Shown: one piece after another, positions 9,585 to 20,953 of the stretch
Layout of the letters: each line of letters opens with the position of its first letter
Position numbering within the stretch: the first letter of the stretch is position 1
NCBI RefSeq assembly: GCF_026262505.1
Contig: NC_067204.1
Location: 19,136,860-19,200,859 of the forward strand
Direction of reading: 5' to 3'
Source: Trichomonas vaginalis G3
Lineage: Eukaryota; Parabasalia; Trichomonadida; Trichomonadidae
DNA: 64,000 nucleotides
Notes under the pieces: generated by a model
What the model was told of the DNA's origin: nothing
Seen by the model: the letters and a program-made list of their open reading frames with translations, nothing else
The model's database searches: none
Program-made: the position numbers and the translations under genes

Positions 9585-11867
9585 CTATAATTTCTTTTCA
9601 AGTTCATTTGCAAGTCCTTCATCTTTATCAACTCCTAATCCTTCTCTTAGTATCTTTACTGCCTCAACAATTCCCTGTTTTAATCCCAATCTAGCGCTTT
9701 CAATGACTAATTTAGCTCCATCAGTCAAATTCTTTTCAAGTTTATTTCCTTCCATCATCATCATTCCCATAGCGAAAATTGCTTCTTTTACATCATTTGC
9801 GGCCAATTCCTTGAGCATTTCTGTTCCTTCGTTGACTTCTTCTTGTTTATCAGACTCAATAAGAAGAGTTGCCAATGAAACAGCTGCCAATTTATCACCC
9901 AATTTTTTGCTTTCTTTCAACAATGAAATTGCTTTTTCTCTTTCTTTTTCTTTAATTTCCAAAGCGTAAATTCTCATTCCATCAGCATCATGATTATTTG
10001 CTGCATTCTTTAAGTACTCAAGTCTTTCCTCTTTTGTCTCAGCAATTGATGCCAAATACATAATTGCAGGAGTATATTGGAAATGAGCTGCTTTTTTAAC
10101 AAATTCCAAAGCATCTTTATCATCTTTGTTTTCTTTAAGAATTGAAACACCATAAAGATACATAGCTTGTGGATGATATTTATGTTCAGCCCATAGTTTA
10201 AGTATTGACAAACCTTTGTTTCTATCTTTTTCTACAGCAATACCATTGATTAAACAATTTGCGTATTCAATACAAGCGTTAGGAACTCCTTTTTCCGCTC
10301 CTTTCTTGTATAATTCAACAGCTTCTTTTTCATCTTTTTCGACACCTCCTTCTCCTGTCATTAATATTTGTGCTGCTCTTACAAGTGCTGAAGGAGATCC
10401 TGCTTTGATCAGATCTCTGAGGCATTCAAGAGCTGCTCTAGTATTATAATGAGGACTCGAAGGATCAGCGAGATCAAAGGCAACAGCTGTTTGAGCTCTC
10501 ATGTTTCCTTGTGCTCCAGAAAGTAATAATAACTTCATTCCTTCATCGTTTTTGCCTTGTTCCATGAATCTAGAGCCAACAATGAACTGAGATGTAGAAT
10601 CACCAAGAGAAACAGCTTTTAGCAAGTACTTCATGGCTTCTTCTTCATCTGGTTTGCAGCCGGCTCCAATCAATGTCATTTGTCCGTAATTCGCCATTCC
10701 AAGAACATCATTCATGTCTGCTGAAGCTTTGAATAATTGTCTTGCTTCGTCGACATTTTTGTTTTGGAGAGCGACAACGCCGAGTTTGGAGAGAGCAGAG
10801 ACATATCCGTTATGGGCGGATTTGGCAAGGAGTTCCCTGGATCGTTTCGGATCTTCGTTTTCGAGGAATGATGATAAAAGATATTGAGCAGCTGGAAAAG
10901 AGCGAATTGCACTGGATTCGAGAGCTTTCATGGCTTTGGCATCTTTGTTTTCATCATTTATGTAGAGAGATGCGAATAAATAGGTGAATAATGGATCTTC
11001 ATTTTTCAATTGTTTCTCAAAGTGCTTGTCGAAGTTAATATCCATGGAAATGGAACTATCATTGAGTGATTGAGATGCTGCCATGGCCAAATTAAGGGAT
11101 TCCTTGGGGTAAATCTCGCCATTTAGTAAGGATTTGCAAATTTCATCTGCAGACTTGGGTTGATCGGACATTGACTGGAAAATTAAGCGATTCACTGGTG
11201 TGTCATCGAGTTCTGGACGTTCTCCTGCTTTAATTAAGCGCATATACTCATTTTTATCACGGCTATCGTGAAGTGGATAGCGCTTGTATTCCATTTCGTA
11301 TGCAATTGCTCCTAATGCGAATATATCGGATGATTGGCTTGAAAGCTTCTCCATTTTCTCGATTGAACACCATGGATAAATTCCAAAAACATCATCTGTT
11401 GGATCAAGAGAAGAAGAAGTGACTAAAACATGATTGTCATCAAAGAAGATGCCGTGGGAGTCGAGAAGTGGAAGAGAGCCACCAGCTTTGTGTAATGAAC
11501 TGAGAAAACATGAAATTGAGTATATAATTAAAGCTTTCATATCTGTTGGGATGTCATTCTTGTTGATATGTATTTCTTCATATAAATTTTTCATTTGTTT
11601 GTATGGAATGACAATTGCAATATCTTGTTCTCCTTTTTCATCCTTTGAACTGAAGTCAATAATGTTCTCCATGAATGGGTGTTTGCAATTATGGAAGATG
11701 TCAAGCATTATTGCAAAGCGATCAAATTGTTTGAGTTGGAATTGACGAGTATTGTATATTTTGAGAATTCTTTTCTCATTTTTTGGCTTATAAGTTACTT
11801 CTCTCACGAGGATGTCGCCGGTAGAAACGAGTGGTTCGCCTATCTTATAATTCGAATAATTAATCAT
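9585..11867 (-). CDS. Pseudokinase with C-terminal Sel1-like repeats
   Basis: 760 residues. Residues ~1-255 have a protein-kinase fold pattern: a small lobe with 'KRILKIYN' (a likely VAIK lysine) and a large lobe with 'SSQSSDIFALGAIAYEM', which matches the DxxSFG/APE-downstream region. The catalytic HRDxxxxN loop and the DFG motif are not recognisable (LHKAGGSLPLLDSHGIFFDD, then VTSSSLDP), so it is most likely a pseudokinase. Residues ~285-760 are about a dozen Sel1/TPR-like repeats (for example 'AAQYLLSSFLENEDPKRSRELLAKSA' region, 'GVPNACIEYANCL'). Kinase-Sel1 fusions are an expanded trichomonad family and probably act as scaffolds in signalling. The gene is whole, with an ATG at 11867 and a stop at 9585. 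Confidence 0.85.
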   Translation of the reverse strand: MINYSNYKIGEPLVSTGDILVREVTYKPKNEKRILKIYNTRQFQLKQFDRFAIMLDIFHNCKHPFMENIIDFSSKDEKGEQDIAIVIPYKQMKNLYEEIHINKNDIPTDMKALIIYSISCFLSSLHKAGGSLPLLDSHGIFFDDNHVLVTSSSLDPTDDVFGIYPWCSIEKMEKLSSQSSDIFALGAIAYEMEYKRYPLHDSRDKNEYMRLIKAGERPELDDTPVNRLIFQSMSDQPKSADEICKSLLNGEIYPKESLNLAMAASQSLNDSSISMDINFDKHFEKQLKNEDPLFTYLFASLYINDENKDAKAMKALESSAIRSFPAAQYLLSSFLENEDPKRSRELLAKSAHNGYVSALSKLGVVALQNKNVDEARQLFKASADMNDVLGMANYGQMTLIGAGCKPDEEEAMKYLLKAVSLGDSTSQFIVGSRFMEQGKNDEGMKLLLLSGAQGNMRAQTAVAFDLADPSSPHYNTRAALECLRDLIKAGSPSALVRAAQILMTGEGGVEKDEKEAVELYKKGAEKGVPNACIEYANCLINGIAVEKDRNKGLSILKLWAEHKYHPQAMYLYGVSILKENKDDKDALEFVKKAAHFQYTPAIMYLASIAETKEERLEYLKNAANNHDADGMRIYALEIKEKEREKAISLLKESKKLGDKLAAVSLATLLIESDKQEEVNEGTEMLKELAANDVKEAIFAMGMMMMEGNKLEKNLTDGAKLVIESARLGLKQGIVEAVKILREGLGVDKDEGLANELEKKL

Positions 11868-12104
11868 CGTCTGACCGAAAAATTTGAATTCTGAAGGAGT
11901 ATCATTTTTATCGTATCTATGAAAGATGTTTTTGTAACAATTCCATGAATATTATTTGCAAATTTTCTTTGGTAAAAAAGTGACGATAATCAATTAATTC
12001 TATCGGCGCGGTGTGCCGATAGAAAAAAGACAGAATTAAAATTCTCCATAAACTTCAGAGAGTTTGAACGAACTCATATCAAAATTTATTTTGCCGAAGA
12101 TGGT

Positions 12105-12205
12105 ATGCTTACCCGAAGGGCAAGCGTAGCCACCTGAGGCCCGAAATAATATTATAGTCATCTCAAAATCGCAGTTGAATAGCAATTCAATTTTTTGAGA
12201 GAAAA
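12105..12205 (+). ncRNA. Possible structured RNA with snRNA-like features
   Basis: A GC-rich island in very AT-rich surroundings. In order it shows a stem GCTTACCC-GAA-GGGCAAGC (12107-12125), then CGTAGCCACCTGAGG, a small stem TTGAAT-AGCA-ATTCAA (about 12175-12190), and AATTTTTTG (12189-12197), which resembles an Sm-protein site. The stretch CGTAGCCA..TGAGG resembles the 5' domain of U4 snRNA, but the segment expected to pair with U6 (a TGCTAA-like stretch) is not evident. I therefore call only a candidate structured RNA; ends and strand are uncertain. Confidence 0.22.
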
Positions 12206-13012
12206 AACGTGCATGAAATGCAATATGATTTAATTATATTGATAATTCAAAATAAAGATTTTGAATATTGAATAAATGTAAACATCTAATTTTGTTAGTC
12301 CTGTCTTTCTCATAAATTTATAACAGTATACATCATGGATTACTTGGTTTTATTAAAAATTTGCAATTTGGGTCACATTTTTAATCATTAATATTTTGAA
12401 ACTCAAAATCAAGACATTTTAATGATTTTTGATATATAACAGTTAGTTTCTGCATCAATACTGATGAAACAATGCAATTTCAATTTTCTGAACAAAAAAT
12501 GCTCGTTTATTATTTTCGTGGTATGATGGATAAATGAATTAACAAGCCGAAAAGCAATCCCAAACTAGCAGAAAATGGATGCTTTTCCATTTGCGTTAAA
12601 AGATCAAGTAGAATTTCTTAATTCGCCATCAAATTCAAATCATTTCCTGCTGGATGTTTCCATTATTTGTATGGTCACATTGTTTTAGAACAACAAATCT
12701 GAATTTATAGTAACAAAGCTCAAAATTCTTCCAAATCAAAATTTTATTTTGGATTTTTTGCCAAATTACAAAATTTCATTTCGAAAAGAGGATACTACAT
12801 GGAAGCTAGTATGTATTCCTTAATTTTGACCCAAAATCAATTGGATTTAATTGATAATTCCTATCGTCTTTTTTTCCAAAAAAACTATTTATTATTATTC
12901 TTTGTCTTGTATATAGATAGTAAAAATCTTCGTCTTAAAACTTTTCTTAATCTCATAGAAAAAAAGCCCTCAAATTAAGCGTCCAGAGCCTTGCCCTCTC
13001 AATCAAAATTAG

Positions 13013-13082
13013 AGTAGTGAGGTTTACAAATCCCAATTCAATACACAGAGGTTTACATTTTATATTGAGGGCCCTCACTACT
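13013..13082. repeat. MITE-like hairpin, second copy
   Basis: The inverted arms AGTAGTGAGG and CCTCACTACT, extended on the outside by AAAAT..., are related to the hairpin at 1393-1475. It is flanked by CT-rich segments similar to those around the first copy. Confidence 0.45.
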
Positions 13083-13458
13083 GAGATTTTGGGAGCACTA
13101 TATATCAATTTTGATTTTTTAACATAAAGAAATGTTGTAAGTTTGTGTCTTCGCACTAAGATCACCAAACTTTCTTTGTCTCAATATGATATGCTTGTTG
13201 ACACTTTTTGATATTTCAATTCAAAAAGTGTAAAAATGTTGACATACATTATGCACTTTTTCAGTAAAAACTTTCATTTTTATTTTGAATACTTCACAAA
13301 ATTTGGGTGGTAAATTGAAAAAGTGAAAATGAATTGATGCTTTTGATCTTCAAAATTATGGGAATCGGATTTTGTGAAATTCGATGGAAATAATTTCGAA
13401 GTGAAAAAGAATTATTTTTTCTCCACAAAAGTGCCATAACAAAATATTTTTACAAATC

Positions 13459-14271
13459 ATGTCAAGTTCAGAGCACGCAAAAAAAAGAAACTTGGTGTGA
13501 TTTTAATGACGCCAAGCCAATTGAAGTATTTGAATACCCTATTAAAACATCAAAAATTATTTGGAGTGTCAATTCCAATAATATTTTACAAATTTCATCA
13601 CAAATTATAGAATTTATTAAAAACAACAAAATAACTATCCAAATGACACTTCAATTAATTGATATTTTTTCAGAAATTCGTGTTAAAGATATTAAATTAT
13701 TTACAGAACTTTACGAAAAGATATTAAACGAATTCTCATATCTAATCAAACCGAAAAATGAGAAATTAGCGACGCTGTTGTATCACAAAGGTTTCGAATT
13801 TGAAAACTTCTATCCTACCATGAAAGTTGAAAAAATCCTGAATTTGTATTTAACAGAATCTCCTTTATACTATATTGCATGGGATAAAGTTGACGATCTT
13901 AAAAGTAAATTCCCAAAACTTGATATTAATGAGAAAATAGATTATGAAATCACACCACTTGATTGTTCAATTAATAATGGCTCAGAATTGTGTTTCAATT
14001 ACTTGAAAAATTTAGGAGTTCAATACACTGCACACTCCGAAATATATGCTGTTCAAGGCGGAAATAAAGAGATTTTTATGCAAATGATAGAAGATGGTAA
14101 ATCATTTATTAACATGATTAACTTAGCAATGGATTATCATCACTTTGAAATTGCTGAGTATCTTAAATCAAATTTTGGACAAACTTTTGATTCAATAGCA
14201 GAAAGTATGTATTTCGGAAATTATGATGTTGCATCTTATTTACTTTCTAATGGAGAAGATATCAACAAAGT
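13459..14271 (+). CDS. Ankyrin protein of the DUF3447 type, frame disturbed near the start
   Basis: The main frame (ATG at 13643) encodes a helical N-terminus and divergent ankyrin repeats ending '...YLLSNGEDINK' at 14271, where the 37-bp minisatellite begins. The same frame stays open and protein-like upstream (ETWCDFNDAKPIEVFEYPIK ...), but the only good ATG there (13459, MSSSEHAKKK) is one frame off across a run of eight A (13479-13486). Seven A would make the frame continuous, so this is either a sequencing or assembly slip or a real one-base disruption. The trichomonad ankyrin family with this N-terminal region is very large; the function is probably protein binding. Seven further ankyrin units follow inside the minisatellite. 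Confidence 0.65.
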
Positions 14272-17200
14272 TTATATTCCCTTTATTTTCATATTTTTTA
14301 TTGTTTTATTACATTATCTTTCTTTTCATTTTTATCATTGTTTTATAGAATTCTCTTTCTTTTCATATTTATCATTGTGTTATTGGATTCTCTTTCTTTT
14401 TATATCTATTGTTGTTTTATTACATTATCTTTCTTTTCATATTTATCATTGTTTTATGACATTCTCTTACTTTTCATAATTATCATTGTTTTATGACATT
14501 CTCTTACTTTTCATAATTATCATTGTTTTATAGAGTTTTCTATCTTTTCATATTTATCATTGTTTTATAGAGTTTTCTTTCTTTTCATATTTATCATTGT
14601 TTTATTACATTCTCTTTCTTTTCATATTTATCATTATTTTATTGCATTCTCTTTCTTTTCATATTTATCATTGTTTTATGACATTCTCTTACTTTTCATA
14701 ATTATCATTGTTTTATGACATTCTCTTACTTTTCATAATTATCATTGTTTTATAGAGTTTTCTATCTTTTCATATTTATCATTGTTTTATAGAGTTTTCT
14801 ATCTTTTCATATTTATCATTGTTTTATAGAGTTTTCTTTCTTTTCATATTTATCATTGTTTTATTACATTCTCTTCTTTTCATATTTATCATTATTTTAT
14901 TGCATTCTTTCTTTTCATATTTATCATTGTTTTATGACATTCTCTTTCTTTTCATATTTATCATTGTTTTATGACATTCTCTCGATGTAATGAATGCCCT
15001 CTTAGTATTGCAATCAAAGCGAATTCAATAGAAATTGTTCAATTCTTAGTTGATAATGGTGCAGATGTTAACATTAAACTTATTCTATTTCTATTCATAT
15101 TCATCATGTTTTATTTAATTTTCTTTCTCTTCAAATGTATCATTATTTTATTACATTATCTTCTTCATATTTATCATTGTTTTATACATTCTCTTACTTT
15201 TCATAATTATCATTTTTTATGACATTCTCTTACTTTTCATAATTATCATTGTTTTATAGAGTTTTCTATCTTTTCATATTTATCATTGTTTTATAGAGTT
15301 TTCTTTCTTTTCATATTTATCATTGTTTTATTACATTCTCTTTCTTTTCATATTTATCATTATTTTATTGCATTCTCTTTCTTTTTATATCTATTGTTGT
15401 TTTATTACATTATCTTTCTTTTCATATTTATCATTGTTTTATGACATTCTCTTACTTTTCATAATTATCATTGTTTTATGACATTCTCTTACTTTTCATA
15501 ATTATCATTGTTTTATAGAGTTTTCTATCTTTTCATATTTATCATTGTTTTATAGAGTTTTCTTTCTTTTCATATTTATCATTGTTTTATTACATTCTCT
15601 TTCTTTTCATATTTATCATTATTTTATTGCATTCTCTTTTTTTCATATTTATCATTGTTTTATGACATTCTCTTTCTTTTCATATTTATCATTGTTTTTA
15701 TGACATTCTCTCGATGTTTAATGAATGCCCTCTTAGTATTGCAATCAAAGCGAATTCAATAGAAATTGTTCAATTCTTAGTTGATAATGGTGCAGATGTT
15801 AACATTAAACTTATTCTATTTCTATTCATATTCATCATTGTTTTATTTAATTTTCTTTCTCTTCAAATGTATCATTATTTTATTACATTATCTTTCTTTT
15901 CATTTTTATCATTGTTTTATAGAATTCTCTTTCTTTCATATTTATCATTGTGTTATTGGATTCTCTTTCTTTTTATATCTATTGTTGTTTTATTACATTA
16001 TCTTTCTTTTCATATTTATCATTGTTTTATGACATTCTCTTACTTTTCATAATTATCATTGTTTTATGACATTCTCTTACTTTTCATAATTATTCATTGT
16101 TTTATAGAGTTTTCTATCTTTTCATATTTATCATTGTTTTATAGAGTTTTCTTTCTTTTCATATTTATCATTGTTTTATTACATTCTCTTTCTTTTCATA
16201 TTTATCATTATTTTATTGCATTCTCTTTCTTTTTATATCTATTGTTGTTTTATTACATTATCTTTCTTTTCATATTTATCATTGTTTTATGACATTCTCT
16301 TACTTTTCATAATTATCATTGTTTTATGACATTCTCTTACTTTTCATAATTATCATTGTTTTATAGAGTTTTCTATCTTTTCATATTTATCATTGTTTTA
16401 TAGAGTTTTCTTTCTTTTCATATTTATCATTGTTTTATTACATTCTCTTTCTTTTCATATTTATCATTATTTTATTGCATTCTCTTTCTTTTCATATTTA
16501 TCATTGTTTTATGACATTCTCTTTCTTTTCATATTTATCATTGTTTTATGACATTCTCTCGATGTTAATGAATGCCCTCTTAGTATTGCAATCAAAGCGA
16601 ATTCAATAGAAATTGTTCAATTCTTAGTTGATAATGGTGCAGATGTTAACATTAAACTTATTCTATTTCTATTCATATTCATCATTGTTTTATTTAATTT
16701 TCTTTCTCTTCAAATGTATCATTATTTTATTACATTATCTTTCTTTTCATTTTTATCATTGTTTTATAGAATTCTCTTTCTTTTCATATTTATCATTGTG
16801 TTATTGGATTCTCTTTCTTTTTATATCTATTGTTGTTTTATTACATTATCTTTCTTTTCATATTTATCATTGTTTTATGACATTCTCTTACTTTTCATAA
16901 TTATCATTGTTTTATGACATTCTCTTACTTTTCATAATTATCATTGTTTTATAGAGTTTTCTATCTTTTCATATTTATCATTGTTTTATAGAGTTTTCTT
17001 TCTTTTCATATTTATCATTGTTTTATTACATTCTCTTTCTTTTCATATTTATCATTATTTTATTGCATTCTCTTTCTTTTTATATCTATTGTTGTTTTAT
17101 TACATTATCTTTCTTTTCATATTTATCATTGTTTTATGACATTCTCTTACTTTTCATAATTATCATTGTTTTATGACATTCTCTTACTTTTCATAATTAT

Positions 17201-19705
17201 CATTGTTTTATAGAGTTTTCTATCTTTTCATATTTATCATTGTTTTATAGAGTTTTCTTTCTTTCATATTTATCATTGTTTTATTACATTCTCTTTCTTT
17301 TCATATTTATCATTATTTTATTGCATTCTCTTTCTTTTCATATTTATCATTGTTTTATGACATTCTCTTTCTTTTCATATTTATCATTGTTTTATGACAT
17401 TCTCTCGATGTTAATGAATGCCCTCTTAGTATTGCAATCAAAGCGAATTCAATAGAAATTGTTCAATTCTTAGTTGATAATGGTGCAGATGTTAACATTA
17501 AACTTATTCTATTTCTATTCATATTCATCATTGTTTTATTTAATTTTCTTTCTCTTCAAATGTATCATTATTTTATTACATTATCTTTCTTTTCATATTT
17601 ATCATTGTTTTATGACATTCTCTTACTTTTCATAATTATCATTGTTTTATGACATTCTCTTACTTTTCATAATTATCATTGTTTTATAGAGTTTTCTATC
17701 TTTTCATATTTATCATTGTTTTATGACATTCTCTTTCTTTTCATATTTATCATTGTTTTATTACATTCTCTTTCTTTTCATATTTATCATTATTTTATTG
17801 CATTCTCTTTCTTTTTATATCTATTGTTGTTTTATTACATTATCTTTCTTTTCATATTTATCATTGTTTTATGACATTCTCTTACTTTTCATAATTATCA
17901 TTGTTTTATGACATTCTCTTACTTTTCATAATTATCATTGTTTTATAGAGTTTTCTATCTTTTCATATTTATCATTGTTTTATAGAGTTTTCTTTCTTTT
18001 CATATTTATCATTGTTTTATTACATTCTCTTTCTTTTCATATTTATCATTATTTTATTGCATTCTCTTTCTTTTCATATTTATCATTGTTTTATGACATT
18101 CTCTTTCTTTTCATATTTATCATTGTTTTATGACATTCTCTCGATGTTAATGAATGCCCTCTTAGTATTGCAATCAAAGCGAATTCAATAGAAATTGTTC
18201 AATTCTTAGTTGATAATGGTGCAGATGTTAACATTAAACTTATTCTATTTCTATTCATATTCATCATTGTTTTATTTAATTTTCTTTCTCTTCAAATGTA
18301 TCATTATTTTATTACATTATCTTTCTTTTCATTTTTATCATTGTTTTATAGAATTCTCTTTCTTTTCATATTTATCATTGTGTTATTGGATTCTCTTTCT
18401 TTTTATATCTATTGTTGTTTTATTACATTATCTTTCTTTTCATATTTATCATTGTTTTATGACATTCTCTTACTTTTCATAATTATCATTGTTTTATGAC
18501 ATTCTCTTACTTTTCATAATTATCATTGTTTTATGACATTCTCTTACTTTTCATAATTATCATTGTTTTATAGAGTTTTCTATCTTTTCATATTTATCAT
18601 TGTTTTATAGAGTTTTCTTTCTTTTCATATTTATCATTGTTTTATTACATTCTCTTTCTTTTCATATTTATCATTATTTTATTGCATTCTCTTTCTTTTT
18701 ATTCTATTGTTGTTTTATTACATTATCTTTCTTTTCATATTTATCATTGTTTTATGACATTCTCTTACTTTTCATAATTATCATTGTTTTATGACATTCT
18801 CTTACTTTTCATAATTATCATTGTTTTATAGAGTTTTCTATCTTTTCATATTTATCATTGTTTTATAGAGTTTTCTTTCTTTTCATATTTATCATTGTTT
18901 TATTACATTCTCTTTCTTTTCATATTTATCATTATTTTATTGCATTCTCTTTCTTTTCATATTTATCATTGTTTTATGACATTCTCTTTCTTTTCATATT
19001 TATCATTGTTTTATGACATTCTCTCGATGTTAATGAATGCCCTCTTAGTATTGCAATCAAAGCGAATTCAATAGAAATTGTTCAATTCTTAGTTGATAAT
19101 GGTGCAGATGTTAACATTAAACTTATTCTATTTCTATTCATATTCATCATTGTTTTATTTAATTTTCTTTCTCTTCAAATGTATCATTATTTTATTGCAT
19201 TTTCTTTCTTTTCATATTTATCATTGTTTTATAGAATTCTCTTTCTTTGCATATTAATCAGTGTTTTATCACATTCTTTTTCTTTTCATATTTATCATTG
19301 TTTTGTCAAATTCTCTTTCTTTTCATATTTATCATTGTTTTATTGGATTCTCTTTCTTTTCATATTTATCATTGTTTTAATTTATCCTTTTTCTTTTCAT
19401 AATTATCATTGTTTTATTACATTTTCTTTCTTTTCACATTTATCATCGTTTTGTCAAATTCTCTTTCTTTTCATATTTATCATTGTTTTATAATATTTTA
19501 TTTCTTTTCATATTTATCATTGTTTTATGAAATTCTCTCGATATTGATAAATGCCCACTTAGTATTGCAATCGAATCTAATTCAAAGGAAATCGTCAAAT
19601 TCTTAGTTGAGCATGGTGCAAATGTTAACATGAAACTTATTCTATTTCTTTTCATATTCATCATTTTTTTATGTAATTTTCTTTCTCTTCAAATGTATCA
19701 TTATT
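14272..19705 (+). repeat. 37-bp minisatellite array within an ankyrin gene
   Basis: The array has units of about 37 bases built on TTTTCATATTTATCATTGTT plus a variable tail (TTATAGAGTTTTCTTTC, TTATTACATTCTCTTTC, TTATGACATTCTCTTAC). It is interrupted by seven ankyrin cassettes. The cassette-to-cassette distances are about 729, 848, 846, 736, 883 and 514 bases, and inter-cassette blocks are close copies, so the array is a higher-order repeat. It resumes at 44131-44214 and 45296-45406 beyond the inserted elements. Long hydrophobic open frames cross it only because the unit is poor in stops. Confidence 0.95.
14984..19635 (+). pseudogene. Seven isolated single-ankyrin-repeat cassettes
   Basis: The cassettes lie at 14984-15078, 15713-15809, 16561-16656, 17407-17502, 18143-18238, 19026-19121 and 19540-19635. 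Each encodes one ankyrin unit, DVNECPLSIAIKANSIEIVQ followed by FLVDNGADVNIK. The first six are almost identical; the seventh is diverged (DIDKCPLSIAIESNSKEIVK). Each cassette begins and ends with GATGTTAA-type sequence, so the minisatellite blocks sit at one fixed point of the repeat, the loop between GADVNIK and DVNEC. With the blocks removed and one codon between, the units would give exact 33-residue spacing. No known trichomonad intron signals (GTAYGT, ACTAACACACAG) border the blocks. Confidence 0.75.
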
Positions 19706-19961
19706 AAAAAAAAAAAAAAAAAAAAAAGGTAGTGGGGCCTCCAGGCACTTCGTGCCCTCTAGCCCTGAAGATGTTTAGTATAAATGAAGTTTTTTGGGTA
19801 CTGGGGGCTTCCAGGCGCGTTGCGCCCTCTAGCCCATAAAAATTTTTGGTAGAGCACTCAAAATAGTATAACTTTGTCCGGACAAGTAAGGGTCTATCGT
19901 CGCTACAGGAAAAGTTACAGGCGTTCCAAGGAAGTATACTTTGAGAAGCCTTTTCTGTCAC
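19706..19961 (+). repeat. Left terminal inverted repeat of Polinton A
   Basis: A 24-base A run, then GGTAGTGGGGCCTCCAGGCA..., a second hairpin block (GGGGGCTTCCAGGCGCGTTG), then TAGAGCACTCAAAATAGTAT to GAGAAGCCTTTTCT. The reverse complement is found at 43867-44130. Each arm contains two GGGCTAGAGGGC...GCCTGGAGGCCC palindromic blocks, and the arms differ by small internal insertions. Confidence 0.9.
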
Positions 19962-19995
19962 TTTTCAGGAAAAAACATTTTATTATTATATATAA

Positions 19996-20814
19996 ATGAA
20001 TTTTACAAAACCACCGTTACCGTTCTTTGGAAATAAGAGTAAATGTAAAGATATTCTATTGAGAGAACTTAAGAAACTACCGAATGGTCTAACATTTGTA
20101 GATTTGTTCGGTGGAAGTTTCTATATATCCCATTTGTGCCATACAATATTCCCAGACTCAAAGATTATATGCAATGACTTCGACAACTATATGGACCGTC
20201 TCAAACATATACCAGACACAAACAATATATGAAAGCGTTTAAAAGAAAAGATACCTATAGGTAAGATGGAACGTATACCATTAGATAAGAAAAATATTGT
20301 GAGAGAGGTTTTGAAAAAAGCAGAATATATAGACTGGGATAGTATATCTGCTAGACTATTATATAGTGGTGCTATAAGAGTTCATGACATTGAAACACTT
20401 ATGTCAAATGTTTTATATCTTAACTATACAAATGTTTTCAAAGAGGACATAGAAAAATATATTGAGGGTATAGAGTTTGTGAGATGTCGTTGGACAGAGT
20501 TGTATGAAAAATATAAAGACAAGGAAAATGTTTTCTTTATAGTGGACCCGCCGTTCTATAACACATGGGATTTTCAATACCAAGTAGACTGGACTTTGAG
20601 AGACTCTTTAGAAACTTTAGACGTTTTACATAACCATCCATGCTTTTACTTTACATCCGATAAAAGTGGTTTGGAAACCGTTATGAGATGGTTAGAGGAC
20701 ATACATGACTATGAGTTTAGATATGACAAGATAGAATATGAGAGAGGTCCTATAAACCGGAGAAAGTGTCATAACAAAGAAATTTTACTAGTAAGTAAAT
20801 GTGGTTTGAAATAG
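19996..20814 (+). pseudogene. Dam-like DNA adenine methylase of Polinton A
   Basis: Two family hallmarks are visible: an N-terminal 'PLPFFGNKSK' with 'FVDLFGGSFY' (SAM-binding region) and 'VFFIVDPPFY' (the DPPY catalytic motif). The size, about 270 residues over the region, is normal for phage-type Dam enzymes that methylate adenine in GATC-like sites. It sits directly inside the left terminal repeat. In mobile elements such enzymes may mask DNA from host defences or time replication; here that is inference. It belongs to the broken element. Confidence 0.85.
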
Positions 20815-20930
20815 GACTACTTGTTTTAGGTTTTTTCCATTGTGTCATTTATTTATTTGACGTGGCAGAAAAGTACAGAGAATATGAAGATGAACCAATG
20901 TCTGCAAATGTTCAGCATATGTACTCGTAA
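20799..20930 (+). CDS. Small one-helix membrane protein (43 aa)
   Basis: ATG at 20799, overlapping the end of the methylase region by 16 bases. The protein begins MWFEIGLLVLGFFHCVIYLF, a membrane helix, followed by a short acidic hydrophilic tail (AEKYREYEDEP). Similar tiny membrane proteins occur in many Polintons and related viruses. No function is known. Confidence 0.5.
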   Translation: MWFEIGLLVLGFFHCVIYLFDVAEKYREYEDEPMSANVQHMYS

Positions 20931-20953
20931 GAGATATTTTTATCTAATATTAA

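Larger units (their letters stand above)
11868..13458. other. Intergenic region with small hairpins, no protein gene
   Basis: AT-rich. It holds a perfect GC-rich stem-loop at 11999-12023 (TCTATCGGC, 7-base loop, GCCGATAGA), a GC-rich island at about 12105-12150 listed as a possible RNA, and a MITE-like hairpin at 13013-13082. There is no credible protein frame. Confidence 0.5.

Noticed and set aside
12105-12205. Firm call of U4 snRNA
   Set aside because: Only part of the 5' domain looks similar and the expected U6-pairing segment is not evident; kept as a low-confidence candidate.
14272-14984. Spliceosomal introns separating ankyrin exons
   Set aside because: The trichomonad 5' GTAYGT and 3' ACTAACACACAG signals are not found at the block borders; kept only as a hypothesis of another kind of removal.
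14272-19600. Many open frames giving hydrophobic proteins (FSYLSLFYDILLLFIIIIVL type)
   Set aside because: They are only translations of the 37-bp minisatellite in different frames; the unit is poor in stops, and no frame is kept between copies.
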